DNA of 64,000 nucleotides from Candidatus Finniella inopinata (GCA_945888455.1 CAMCZV010000003.1:62001-126000); one strand, 5' to 3'; counted from the stretch's first letter, positions 1-8,589 are shown. Notes: generated by a model from the letters alone, not told the origin. Made by a program: numbers and translations.

Positions 1-513
1 TCGGGCCAAATCGCCTATCAAATAGGTAAAACGAGCACCTGAAACCTTGCTGGCCTGATCCGTATCCAACAGGCCGTGATGCCGACCCCACGTGCCATGA
101 TCCATAAATCCATCACACAGTTGCACAGGTGTACCCCAGCGTTTGATTTCTTTGTTATCGTCTTCGTTGCGCCCATCGGGAACATCGTCTGCAATCCAAT
201 TGGGCAGCGTCATCATCATGGATTCAAAAGATTCCTTGGCCATTTTACTGGTGGCGACAAGGCTTTCTTCTTGGATTTTTAAGGCGCTTGATTTGGCAAT
301 GCGGGCATTTCGCTGTTGATCAGAATCCGATGCTTTCCATTGGGAAAGGGTGTTTTTCTCTTGCCGCAATTGTTGCAAAGCCGTTTCTTGCTCGCATGAA
401 TGTTTGTACAGGGCCGCAATTTTTTCAGCCACGGGCAGGCTGTCTGGATTGCGACGAGATAATGCCCCATCCAATACTTCTGGTTTTTCGCGAATAATTT
501 TAATGTCGAGCAT
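1..513 (-). CDS. serS: Seryl-tRNA synthetase, N-terminal part (runs off the window)
   Basis: Minus-strand reading from the ATG at 513 is open to the window edge, giving 171 residues that start MLDIKIIREKPEVLDGALSR. This is the typical N-terminus of cytoplasmic seryl-tRNA synthetase. The long antiparallel coiled-coil arm that contacts the tRNA-Ser variable arm spans about residues 30-110 and is rich in Gln, Glu and Lys. It is followed by the hinge LPNWIADDVPDGRNEDDN and the beginning of the class II catalytic domain (GLLDTDQASKVSGARF). The enzyme charges tRNA-Ser with serine; two tRNA-Ser genes lie elsewhere in this window. The catalytic motifs 2 and 3 are outside the sequence, so intactness cannot be judged. 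No strong Shine-Dalgarno is visible before the ATG. Confidence 0.95.
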   Translation of the reverse strand, partial: MLDIKIIREKPEVLDGALSRRNPDSLPVAEKIAALYKHSCEQETALQQLRQEKNTLSQWKASDSDQQRNARIAKSSALKIQEESLVATSKMAKESFESMMMTLPNWIADDVPDGRNEDDNKEIKRWGTPVQLCDGFMDHGTWGRHHGLLDTDQASKVSGARFTYLIGDLAR

Positions 514-700
514 TACGTTTATCTGCTTTGTGAGCATTAGATGTTGCTTTAATCTAGTAACACTTGGGCGCAAAAATCAATAGGCTCAACACAGATTGTG
601 CATGGATTTTGTAATTTATTTGAAAAGAGACTGGCCAAAAAAATCTAGATCAAAAAATACAGAAACGACTTTTTTTAATGCCGCCCAAGACCCACGGATT

Positions 701-949
701 TTAATTCGGGGCTGGATTATGGTGGGTTTTAACACCGCGAAAACGAATACGCCCCTTGGTCATGTCATATGGCGTCATTTCAACGGTGACGCGATCGCCC
801 ACCAGGACTCGGATTTGATGCTTGCGCATATTCCCAGCAATATAAGCATTTATAATGTGATCGGTTTCATCCAATCGAATTTTAAATTGCTCATTGGGCA
901 GACATTCTACAACAATTCCACAGCACTCTATGGTTGCTTCTTTTGCCAT
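701..949 (-). CDS. infA: Translation initiation factor IF-1
   Basis: 82 residues, close to the usual 72-75 with a short extra tail. A single S1-like OB fold covers nearly the whole protein. Signature stretches [20 protein letters not shown] and [14 protein letters not shown] match the family. IF-1 binds the 30S A-site and promotes initiator tRNA selection with IF-2 and IF-3. Odd features are an extra CC pair near the N-terminus ([13 protein letters not shown]) and the C-terminal tail [11 protein letters not shown]. It lies upstream of serS on the same strand with a 187-bp gap and diverges from rpsA, so translation genes are clustered here. Confidence 0.95.
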   Translation of the reverse strand: MAKEATIECCGIVVECLPNEQFKIRLDETDHIINAYIAGNMRKHQIRVLVGDRVTVEMTPYDMTKGRIRFRGVKTHHNPAPN

Positions 950-1071
950 ATTTTCTTTTTCTAGAATTTATTTTTAATTATAATTGATTTTTCAAACCGA
1001 GTAAAGAACTTCATCTGGGTCTTTTTTCTAGACAGGTGTCAAAAAGATGGGGTTCCAGCAGGTTAAATCTA

Positions 1072-1100
1072 TTGTGTGTTCTGGGTAAAGGCCCTATACT
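1072..1100 (+). promoter_or_regulatory. Candidate sigma70-type promoter of rpsA
   Basis: TTGTGT at 1072-1077 and TATACT at 1095-1100 are separated by exactly 17 bp and lie about 40 bp before the rpsA ATG. The -10 element matches 5 of 6 consensus bases and the -35 element matches the invariant TTG. Assignment rests on sequence and position only. Confidence 0.5.
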
Positions 1101-1141
1101 AAATGAGTATTTAACACACCCCTAGCCCGAGCAATTGTTTT

Positions 1142-2836
1142 ATGTCAAACACCGAATTCAATACAAACAGTGATTTTCAAAATCTTTTAGAGGCACATTT
1201 TCAAAAAAGAATGAACCTGGAGGGACAAGTTGTCAAAGGAAAAGTGGTTTCCATTGACAAAGATATGGCCTTGATTGATGTGGATTTAAAGTCAGAAGGT
1301 CGCGTACCTTTGAAAGAGTTTTTGCCGGAAAAACTAGCGGTTGGAGACATTGTTGACGTCTATATTGACCGATACGAAGGGCCTCAGGGCGATGTACAGC
1401 TCAGTCACGAGCGTGCACGACAAGAAGCCTCTTGGCAATACCTCAGCGAATCATTCCATTCCCGTAAACCCATCGAGGGAACCATTATTGGTCAGGTCAA
1501 GGGTGGTTTGACCGTGGATATTCGTGGAACCATAGCCTTCTTGCCTGGCAGTCAGGTGGACATTCGTCCGGTCAAAGATTTATCCCATTTCCTGAACGTT
1601 ACCGATCGTTTTGTGGTTTTGAAAATGGATGATTTACGCAGCAATGTGGTGGTTTCTCGTCGCGCTGTGCTAGAGGATACCCGATCTTCTAGTCGTCAAG
1701 AATTGTTGGCCAAATTGCAACAGGGTGATCGCCTAAAGGGAACGGTCAAAAACATCACCGATTACGGTGTGTTTGTGGACTTGGGCGGCATTGATGGATT
1801 GTTGCACATTACGGACATTTCATGGACACGCATCAAGCACCCCAGCGAAGTCTTGAAACTAAACGACGAAATTGACGTGATGGTCACCCGTTTGAACAAA
1901 GAGAGTCAACGCATTTCTCTTGGCATGAAGCAGTTAGAAAAAGACCCATGGTTAAACATTACAGATCGTTACAAGCCTGGGGACAAAGTCCAGGGTGAAG
2001 TCAGCAATGTCGTGGAATACGGGGCCTTTGTGCGTATGGACGAAGGGCTGGAAGGTCTGGTTCATATGGGCGATATGGTTTGGGGTAAAAAGACACCCAA
2101 TCCTCACCACGTGGTCAAACCAGAACAACGCATTGAAACCATGATTTTGGACATTGATACCACCAAGCGCCGCATTTCTTTGGGCATCAAACAGTGCACT
2201 GAAAATCTGTTAGAGCGCTTTGCCAAAAAGCACCCAGAGGGAACAGAAGTTGAGGGCGAAGTTCAGGATATTACAGAGTTTGGTTTGTTGGTCAGCTTGC
2301 CTGGCGGTTTAGAGGGCGTTGTGTATCAATCCGATCTGTCTTGGGATTCTAACGAGCAAGCATTAAACAAATACCAAGTGGGCAGCATGGTTAAAATGAA
2401 GGTGTTAAGCGTCAATTTGGTCAAGGAAATGATTGGTCTGGGCATCAAGCAGTTGACATCAGATCCCTGGATGGAAAAACACGGTCAGTTTAAAAAAGGT
2501 CAGATTGTCAAAGCCGTTGTTCTGCGCACCATGGAGCAAGGGATAGAAGTGGATTTGGGTGACGGATTACAGGCCACGGTTCAACGGGCAGAGCTGTCCA
2601 GAGATCGCGCCTTGCAAAATACCCAGCGCTTTTCAGCCGGACAAGAGGTGCAAGGGAAAATAACAGCGTTTAATCCAGAAACCCATTACATTGCGTTGTC
2701 CATCAAGGCCATGGAATTGGATGAGGAAAAAGAGGCGTTGAGTGAGTACAAAGACAGAGAAAAGTCTGATGACGATTCCTTGGGATCATTGGTCAAAGAA
2801 GCCATTGATCGTGGAAAAGAGAGTGAATCTGCCTAG
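1142..2836 (+). CDS. rpsA: 30S ribosomal protein S1
   Basis: 564 residues, the usual length of proteobacterial S1 (E. coli 557). Six OB-fold S1 repeats are visible; repeats 3 and 4 carry the classic signatures TDYGVFVDLGGIDGLLHITD and EYGAFVRMDEGLEGLVHMGD, each ending in an ISLGMKQ- or ISLGIKQ-type boundary. S1 binds mRNA leaders on the 30S subunit and helps initiation on structured or poorly Shine-Dalgarno-matched messages. The ATG at 1142 has no clear Shine-Dalgarno, as is common for autoregulated rpsA genes. cmk, often next to rpsA, is absent. The gene is followed by a run of hairpins and flanked on both sides by a 15-nt repeat (1049-1063 and 2977-2991). Stop codon is TAG. Confidence 0.97.
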   Translation: MSNTEFNTNSDFQNLLEAHFQKRMNLEGQVVKGKVVSIDKDMALIDVDLKSEGRVPLKEFLPEKLAVGDIVDVYIDRYEGPQGDVQLSHERARQEASWQYLSESFHSRKPIEGTIIGQVKGGLTVDIRGTIAFLPGSQVDIRPVKDLSHFLNVTDRFVVLKMDDLRSNVVVSRRAVLEDTRSSSRQELLAKLQQGDRLKGTVKNITDYGVFVDLGGIDGLLHITDISWTRIKHPSEVLKLNDEIDVMVTRLNKESQRISLGMKQLEKDPWLNITDRYKPGDKVQGEVSNVVEYGAFVRMDEGLEGLVHMGDMVWGKKTPNPHHVVKPEQRIETMILDIDTTKRRISLGIKQCTENLLERFAKKHPEGTEVEGEVQDITEFGLLVSLPGGLEGVVYQSDLSWDSNEQALNKYQVGSMVKMKVLSVNLVKEMIGLGIKQLTSDPWMEKHGQFKKGQIVKAVVLRTMEQGIEVDLGDGLQATVQRAELSRDRALQNTQRFSAGQEVQGKITAFNPETHYIALSIKAMELDEEKEALSEYKDREKSDDDSLGSLVKEAIDRGKESESA

Positions 2837-2938
2837 TTAGAATACCCCTGCAGCCTGATTTTTTGGACATTCAGAGCCCAAGATCAGAGACAGGGTAGGC
2901 GAAAGGCGTGAACGTTACGCACAGGGGCAGATGCAGGA

Positions 2939-3009
2939 GACAACAGGGCACACCCTGTTGTCGTCCCCGTGAAAACGGGGATCCAGCAGGTACTCGAGTT
3001 TCAAGAGTA
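2939..3009. repeat. Three successive hairpins after rpsA (palindromic intergenic element)
   Basis: A perfect 10-bp stem (GACAACAGGG 2939-2948 / 2953-2962, loop CACA) is followed directly by a 6-bp stem CCCCGT/ACGGGG (2965-2970 / 2975-2980) closed by a GAAA tetraloop. A weaker TACTC/GAGTA stem lies at 2991-2995 / 3005-3009. There is no T-run after the first two stems, so a classic intrinsic terminator is doubtful. The second stem with its trailing ATCCAG resembles dispersed palindromic elements known from many proteobacteria. It lies in the convergent gap between rpsA and the rhodanese gene and may serve both transcripts. Confidence 0.6.
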
Positions 3010-3016
3010 AATCAGA

Positions 3017-3325
3017 TCAGCGTTTAACGGAATATCCGGCCTGTATCCAATCCATAATGCCACCATCCAGCGACGCAATATCCAAAAAAGGACACTCTTT
3101 TAACAATCGTGCACATGCATCCATGCTGCGTTTACCTGACCGGCAATACACCACCAGCGGTTGGTTTGTCTCTGGCAATTTTTCCATACTGATATCACCC
3201 AGAGGAATCAATACAGCCCCCTCAATATGCTCGCTTTTGTACTCTTCTGGCTGTCTGACATCGATCAATACGACCTCTTTTAAGTCCAATTTTTGCTTTA
3301 AATCAATGCTGTTCATGATGTTCAT
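3017..3325 (-). CDS. Single-domain rhodanese-like sulfurtransferase
   Basis: 102 residues forming one rhodanese domain. The signature LIDVRQPEEYKSEHIEGA is at residues 20-37 and the active-site loop CRSGKRS starts with Cys61. Such GlpE/PspE-type proteins move sulfane sulfur from thiosulfate or persulfides to acceptors in the cytoplasm. No signal peptide is visible. A later in-frame Met (residue 4) could be the true start; both lie just after an AGGGG-like purine run. It ends only 15 bp upstream of a GNAT gene's coding end reading in the same direction, and both are part of a patch rich in broken genes, but this one appears intact. Confidence 0.85.
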   Translation of the reverse strand: MNIMNSIDLKQKLDLKEVVLIDVRQPEEYKSEHIEGAVLIPLGDISMEKLPETNQPLVVYCRSGKRSMDACARLLKECPFLDIASLDGGIMDWIQAGYSVKR

Positions 3326-3340
3326 TGGGGTCCCCTGTAT

Positions 3341-3784
3341 TCATATGGTCGAATAAATGATGGCATTTCTTGTATTATATGTCACGCAACGACCATCACG
3401 TTCTGAAATAAATATTATTTTTAAACAACTTTTTAAATCCATTTTTTGGTACAATCGTAACCCAGCGGGCGTTGTTTCCAAAAAACAGTACCGTAATCCT
3501 GATTGTTTAGCCACAGCAAGAGCATAATTCATCAATTGTTTGGCATATCCTTTTCTTTGAAACTCTGGCAAGGTTCCAAAATCATCAATACGTGAACCCG
3601 TGTGCGGGCACAAATACAAGGTCATGAATAAAACAGGTTTGCCCTGAGTGTGCAGACTGAAATGGTGCAATGGATCCCCGCGTTTTAATGCATTTTTGTG
3701 ATTATCAACGTACAAATGATTCATTTCAATGTCGGGAATACTGGGTTTAAAGGCCCCAATCAAGGGCATCATCCACTCATCCAA
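3341..3784 (-). CDS. GNAT-family N-acetyltransferase, possibly N-terminally eroded
   Basis: 147 residues from a TTG codon at 3784. The acetyl-CoA binding motif A of GNAT enzymes is seen as IDDFGTLPEFQRKGYAKQLM (Q/RxxGxG/A loop), followed by motif B around AVAKQSGLRYCFLETTPAGL and the C-terminal LYQKMDLK element. The substrate is unknown. No ATG precedes the fold: the frame is open back to a TAA near 3860, with Met codons only inside at about 3772 and 3769. This suggests either a TTG start or loss of the original 5' end. Genes around it are decayed, so it may be a recent pseudogene. Confidence 0.6.
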   Translation of the reverse strand: MDEWMMPLIGAFKPSIPDIEMNHLYVDNHKNALKRGDPLHHFSLHTQGKPVLFMTLYLCPHTGSRIDDFGTLPEFQRKGYAKQLMNYALAVAKQSGLRYCFLETTPAGLRLYQKMDLKSCLKIIFISERDGRCVTYNTRNAIIYSTI

Positions 3785-4057
3785 TCGTTGATCTGTACAT
3801 TGGATGGTGCTGTTACCATCCCCTTGATCACCCTTGGGGGCATCCCATTTATGATGAATTTATGGAAAAAAGTAAAAACCTTTGAAAAACAAAACGAAGA
3901 ATAAGAGTCAATTCAGACAATGCTTTGAAATGAGAAAGATACAGCACAATCAATGATTGCTGCATCCATTAAAACGAAACGCGGCTCTGAAAAGAGTACA
4001 ACAAAAACCAAGAAAGTGTTATTATACAATGGCAATAACCATTGTAACCAAAACAGA

Positions 4058-5083
4058 ATGATGAAAAAAGTTCAAGTGCTGCCCTATGACCCCCAATGGC
4101 CCAACATTTTTTAGACAGAGACCCATTGTATTCAAAAGGCTCTGGGTGATCACTGCATTGCCATTCATCATGTGGGATCCACCTCTATTCCAGGATTGGC
4201 CGCCAAACCCGTCATCGATATCATTGCTGTGGTGAAAAATGGAGAAAAAGCAATCGCGCCGTTAGAAAATACCGGCTATACCCATAGGGGTGAATACAAC
4301 ATTCCATTTAAAGAGGTGCTGACCAAACGCGGCCAGAATGGTTTTAATCTGCATGTCTTAGAGCAAAATCATCCAGAAATAGAACTAAACATCCTGTTCC
4401 GCGATCATTTACGCAAACACCCCAGTGCGCGCGACCAATACGCCCAATTAAAGGCCGATTTGTTGGCCGATGAATCCAATCATCAAAAAAATGGTCCCAT
4501 GTTTGTAGGCTATACTTTGGGAAAGCATGACTTTATCGGATCCATTTTGCACGATACAGGATACACCAGACGCCGATTCTTGCGCCCAACCCATCATCAA
4601 GAGTGGGCCGATTATCATCGCATTCGCCAAACATCTCTGCCCCTTGGGGTTGCCTATGATACAAATCACCCCAGTGTAACCGCTTGTACGGCCCAGCATT
4701 TTATCTTGTGTGACGGCATAACAACGCGATCCATTGGGCATATTGATGTTTTGGGCCAATCTGGGGCTGCGCTGCGGGCTCTGGCCACGGATAGTGGATT
4801 CCAAAATCAAGGGTATGGATCGGAAATGCTGACTTTAATGGAAAAATGGTTGAAAAAACAGGGCATTTTATTCCTGCACACCCACAGCCTGTTGGATGCC
4901 CAATGGTTTTACAAAAAGCGGGGGTTTGTGGAATTGCCGCCTGATTTTCCAGGTGCGAGGGATACGCCAACCGAAAGAGCCGACATGTCCCCGTGCACGC
5001 CAACCGACATGGGCGTTGATTGGTCTGCGCTGTGGGCCCCATCCTTTTCAGCCCCGCACATCCATCTGGTAAAAATGTTGTGA
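4058..5083 (+). pseudogene. GrpB (UPF0157)-GNAT fusion interrupted by an in-frame TAG
   Basis: From the double ATG at 4058/4061 the frame reads KKVQVLPYDPQWPNIF, then TAG at 4112-4114, and continues in the same frame as TETHCIQKALGDHCIAIHHV and GSTSIPGLAAKPVIDII to 5083. This is the classic GrpB N-terminus, with the nucleotidyltransferase-like GSTS and KPVID motifs. From about residue 170 a GNAT domain follows (LATDSGFQNQGYGSEMLTLM), an arrangement known in other bacteria. One nonsense codon, probably replacing a Glu or Gln codon, is the only lesion I see. A shortened product could start at GTG 4172 but would lack the N-terminal strand. TAG is a real stop elsewhere here (rpsA, the GH19 gene). 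Confidence 0.75.
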
Positions 5084-5183
5084 AATCTAAATCAAAAATA
5101 AGGCCCAAAGTGTCATACCACTAATCTTGAACCAAATCTCTTACAGGGCCCGCGCAGTCTGATGCCACGATCATGACGGATGA

Positions 5184-5625
5184 TTATGGCTGATTCATGG
5201 ATTTCTGCATCAAATGGTTCACTTGGGTTTTCAGCCATGAAGGGGTATTATCTGCCTGGTTTATTTCCTCTGCGGTTAGCCAAAACCAGTCGGCCACTTC
5301 TCGCGATGATGGCTGGATGTTCAAATCTGTCTTATCCATTTTGCAATGGAATAGATTAACGATCACCTTATCCGTTTCTTGAAAATAGTTGCTGGTGATG
5401 TATTTTACCTCATCTTTTAAATCCAAGCCCACTTCTTCCAAGATTTGTCTTTTTGCAGCAAGCCTTAAAAAAGTCCCAAGCATTATGGTGGTCTGTTTCA
5501 TCGATTTTTCCGCCGGGAAAACACAACTTTCCTCCCTCATAGGATCCTTCTGGCCGTTTAATGACCAAAAACCTGTGATTATGCTCTATGGCCACTTGCA
5601 CCACCGTTAGATACAGCTGATTCAT
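5184..5625 (-). pseudogene. Nudix hydrolase broken by a homopolymer frameshift
   Basis: The first part starts at the ATG at 5625, preceded by AGGAG, and encodes MNQLYLTVVQVAIEHNHRFL followed by GGKLCFPGGKIDETDHHNAW, the front half of a Nudix domain. The frame is lost in the A6 tract at 5467-5472 (T6 on the coding strand). Removing one base joins it to the second part, LRLAAKRQILEEVGLDLKDE, which supplies the REUxEExGU half of the Nudix box with Gln in place of the first Glu. The remainder continues to 5184 (VADWFWLTAEEINQADNTPS). Nudix enzymes cleave nucleoside diphosphate derivatives. It is either a pseudogene, a slippage-dependent gene or a sequencing indel. Confidence 0.75.
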
Positions 5626-5702
5626 GGGGGCTCCTGTTGGGTTCATTGACAATGATTACAGATCAAGAATAGCAAATATACATACTGCCCGAATAGATTT
5701 TT

Positions 5703-6613
5703 TCACAAGGTAAAAAAGATCCAATGGTCAAGATTCTCCGCATACTCTTTTAATAGGGACTTCTCACCTCTTAAAATCTCTAAATACGCCTTTGATTCAT
5801 CGTTGCTAACCCCAAGCGCTGTTTCATAAGCATACGTATACGGACCATTTTTAAACACATAGTGGTGGTTTCCCCCGCTGCCTTCGCACACGCCATTGCC
5901 CTTTAACACCAAATCTGGCGTTAATGCCCAGTACAATTCTTGACGCATTTTTTTGGTTTTATTCCAACAGGCATATCGGAATACATCGTCTTTTATACGA
6001 TCAATTCGAACAACGTAATGCTTGGTTTCAAAGGTGGCTATGGGCTCTTCAAAGTGCACAAGACTGCTGTGGAGCATCTTTTTATTGTACGCCAGCTATT
6101 TTTCCATTAGGGATTTTTTGGCCACTGTTTCATAATTCATCCCCGTTACTTTTCCATCATATAGAAAAAACCAAAGCACACCATTCCCCAGCATAATCCC
6201 CCGCCACCCCACAGAAGACCAGCCCTTTTTTGGGTCAGAGGAGGCAATTTTATTCATCAAATAATCATCAAAAACAGATCAAATCGTTTGATAAACGCTT
6301 GCTCATGGGCTGCGCCCAGTAAGGGCAGTCGCATAAACTTTGCGATGCGATGCTTGTCTTTACTCTGAACACTCTTGATGAATGCTTTGATCGCTGGAAG
6401 ACCCCGTGCAAGCTGTGAATCAAGGACTTTTTCGTGGCGTTCTTTGTCCACTGTTGCATCTTTTTGATTGGCATTGGTTTGGTTGATCGCATCTGGGTAT
6501 ATACCTGCAACAAGGGATTTGATCAGCAAAAAGGCGCCTCTTTTTTTCAATTTCAAGGACATATCTGCAACAATGGCTTTGATCAGCACGGGGCCTCTTA
6601 TTTTCAATTTCAA
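5703..6613 (-). pseudogene. Secreted-type protein of unknown function, one frameshift and one in-frame TAG
   Basis: Three open segments read as one protein. Segment 1 starts at a TTG (6613) behind AGGAG, has a basic-hydrophobic signal-like start, and is open to 6257. A one-base change in the A5 tract at 6270-6274 would continue it as FDLF-DDYLMNKIASSDPKK. Segment 2 (6257-6096) contains GWRGIMLGNGVLWFFLYDGK. It stops at TAG (6096-6098) in the same frame as segment 3, which contains YVVRIDRIKDDVFRYACW and GSGGNHHYVFKNGPYTYAY. I have an unverified impression that joined motifs of this kind (GWRGIMLGNG ... YRYASW ... GSGGNHxYxFxNGxYxY) occur in unnamed secreted proteins of other proteobacteria. 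Function unknown. Confidence 0.6.
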
Positions 6614-6615
6614 GG
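6501..6615. repeat. Imperfect tandem duplication of about 58 bp in a signal-peptide region
   Basis: Copies at 6501-6558 and 6561-6615 share ATCTGCAACAA-, TTTGATCAGCA- and TTTTCAATTTCAAGG-type blocks with small indels. Read on the minus strand each encodes a KLK-R-G-LIK--VA segment, so the broken protein above carries two signal-like starts in tandem. Confidence 0.75.
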
Positions 6616-6708
6616 TTTTTTCTCCTGTTTTTTAGCCATACTGATCAAAAATATACCATTCTATTTACTTAGAGAGCCTCCTGGTTTATTCCCCCGTTAC
6701 CTTCTTTT

Positions 6709-8109
6709 TTACCCCTTTTTTGCATTCTGATTGCCCATATCCTGTTTTACAGTCTGCTGATCCAGAAAATCTGTAACCACAGGATAAAATCCATGGGGGT
6801 TTTCATCAAAAGGACAGTGGGCTGTTCCCTTCATAATCACACACTTTGAATTCTTTATGATGCTGGACATGGCTTTTGCATTGGATTGAGGAATGCTGTC
6901 GTCTTCACCATGAATAATAAGAATGGGTTGTGCAATGTTTTTCAAAATATCTTTCGGCTTTTTATTCTTCATGTTTTTCAGGAAATCTCTTGACAGGTTC
7001 CAATTGTTCTTGGTGGAAATGTTTTTAGAATTTTGAAAATAGCTTGTTTTGATATCCAATAAATTTAATTGATCACTCTGGAAACAGTCGATGGCATAAT
7101 TTACAGCCCTCTGTAAGTTTGAAAAAGCCGTTACATACCCCATACGGTATAGCCTATTTTTAACCATTGGGTTTTTTTCCTTTTCGATGATAGACTTGTC
7201 TCTTAAAAATACTTCATCCCGCTTTATGATCATTTTTAAATAACCCACCAAATCGATGGGTGCTGGACCTACGTAAATGGCAGACGACACCTTCTCATTT
7301 TCCCTAGGTTTGGACAAATACTCACTCACAATATTGGGACCAAAGGAATGTCCGAACACCACCACTTTATCTCGTTTAGACAATGCTCTGGTCGCATCAA
7401 TGGCTTTACCCAAATCTTGGGCTGATTGCTCAAACGTGTCCACACCTGGATCAAAGGAACACCCCGACCCATAGCACCCACGCTGGGTGTACACCATCAC
7501 GCTGCGCCCTGTGGCTTGGGACAACTCTACGGCCGTGGGCAGCATACTGACAGCATCACCACCGGGCCCACCATGGACGACCACAATGGGATCTTTGTCC
7601 TTATTTCTGCCTGGAATATAGAATGCCGTTAAAAATCCACCCTCAGATACTTCATCATGAGACTCTGGATCACACAAATACTTTGTACTATAAAAAATCG
7701 GAGAATCATTGTTGTTTTCTTCATACAGCACTTCAACCAATGCTTCATCTTTTTCCATTCTGTCGTACAAATTCTCGTACCATTTGGTAATCTCTTTTTC
7801 CTTTTCCTTTTTGGGTAACATATTGATTTTTTCCATCTCTTCAGGGGAAAGGGCAATCATCTTTTTCAATCGTTTAGAATTATCGTTGCTCAATTGGATG
7901 CGAAATCCATAAATTTTACTATTTTTTCCAATGCTAGATGTGTAGTTCGTAATAAAAGTATAATCAAAAATTCCTTCTTTTTTCAAACTTTCATCGCATA
8001 TCTCTTGCATCTCTACAGTCTGATTCACCTCTGTTTGCGAACAATAATCATGCGATTGCGTCAATGCAGAAATAGAAGTTAAAAATAAAAGCTTTAATGC
8101 GTTTTTCAT
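6709..8109 (-). CDS. Secreted alpha/beta hydrolase of the proline-iminopeptidase type
   Basis: 466 residues with an N-terminal signal peptide (KNALKLLFLTSISALTQS). The oxyanion-hole motif HGGPG is at residues 179-183, the nucleophile elbow GHSFG has Ser255, the acidic residue sits in GEDDS (Asp403/404) and the catalytic His is His431 in TAHCPF. HGGPG is characteristic of prolyl aminopeptidases and tripeptidyl-peptidase-like S33 enzymes that remove N-terminal residues from peptides. Here the enzyme is probably exported to the periplasm or beyond. Residues 30-165 form an extra N-terminal region with charged helices, longer than in cytoplasmic Pip. The natural substrate is unknown. It follows tRNA-Ser and an AT-rich gap on the same strand. 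Confidence 0.85.
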   Translation of the reverse strand: MKNALKLLFLTSISALTQSHDYCSQTEVNQTVEMQEICDESLKKEGIFDYTFITNYTSSIGKNSKIYGFRIQLSNDNSKRLKKMIALSPEEMEKINMLPKKEKEKEITKWYENLYDRMEKDEALVEVLYEENNNDSPIFYSTKYLCDPESHDEVSEGGFLTAFYIPGRNKDKDPIVVVHGGPGGDAVSMLPTAVELSQATGRSVMVYTQRGCYGSGCSFDPGVDTFEQSAQDLGKAIDATRALSKRDKVVVFGHSFGPNIVSEYLSKPRENEKVSSAIYVGPAPIDLVGYLKMIIKRDEVFLRDKSIIEKEKNPMVKNRLYRMGYVTAFSNLQRAVNYAIDCFQSDQLNLLDIKTSYFQNSKNISTKNNWNLSRDFLKNMKNKKPKDILKNIAQPILIIHGEDDSIPQSNAKAMSSIIKNSKCVIMKGTAHCPFDENPHGFYPVVTDFLDQQTVKQDMGNQNAKKG

Positions 8110-8263
8110 CTATAGTATTTTTTAATATGTTATTAATAAAATATTATCATAAAAATTCTAATGATCAAGTTTTGATTTTAATTTAAATGCGCTTTTAAGT
8201 CATAACATACTATTTTATAATAAAAAAATAATTATTATTTATTTATATTCGCCTATTGATTCA

Positions 8264-8353
8264 CAATCGCCTGAAACGATTGTTCACCCTTCGGGTTGCT
8301 TCGCATCGTCATCATGCACCCCGGCATGATGTTCGAACCCTCTGCTCGGGTTC
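8264..8353. other. Cluster of four adjacent inverted repeats (possible structured RNA)
   Basis: Within 90 bp four stems follow one another: CAATCG/CGATTG (8264-8269 / 8277-8282), ACCC/GGGT (8286-8289 / 8293-8296), CATCATGC/GCATGATG (8310-8317 / 8324-8331) and GAACCC/GGGTTC (8335-8340 / 8348-8353). The block lies between the secreted hydrolase and tRNA-Ser(CGA). It is notably richer in GC than the AT-rich DNA at 8110-8260. No coding potential is convincing. It may be a small RNA, a processed leader of the hydrolase, or a palindromic repeat element. Confidence 0.4.
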
Positions 8354-8387
8354 TTCATCCCTCATTATATATAATCGTGAAAAAATC

Positions 8388-8477
8388 TGGCAGAGAGAGA
8401 GGGATTCGAACCCTCGATACGCTTGCGCGCATAACGGTTTTCGAGACCGTCCCATTCAACCACTCTGGCATCTCTCC
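8388..8477 (-). tRNA. tRNA-Ser (anticodon CGA), CCA encoded
   Basis: On the minus strand the acceptor GGAGAGA (from 8477) pairs with TCTCTCT (first pair G-U), followed by discriminator G and an encoded CCA at 8388-8390. The anticodon loop CTCGAAA gives CGA, reading UCG. A long variable arm (type II) and the T-loop GGTTCGAATCC are present. A T-run follows the CCA directly. It lies between secA and the secreted hydrolase. Confidence 0.95.
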
Positions 8478-8589
8478 ATCGTCTTTATTTTAATGCAATT
8501 TTCCCACCTTGAACACCCCAAAAATGGGCACAGGGAGGCCAAGACCGTACGATCTTCGGATTATCCCCCATGCCCCGCGTTAACCCCTA

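Noticed and set aside
3698-3904. 68-residue plus-strand ORF with a hydrophobic end
   Set aside because: It overlaps the GNAT gene on the other strand and shows no ribosome site or family motif; the last 30 residues could be a membrane remnant but this is unsupported.
4112-6098. TAG reassigned as a sense codon in this organism
   Set aside because: Two in-frame TAGs occur in accessory genes, but rpsA, the GH19 gene and the ABC ATPase at 28.2 kb end in TAG at the expected positions, and no suppressor tRNA is visible in the window.
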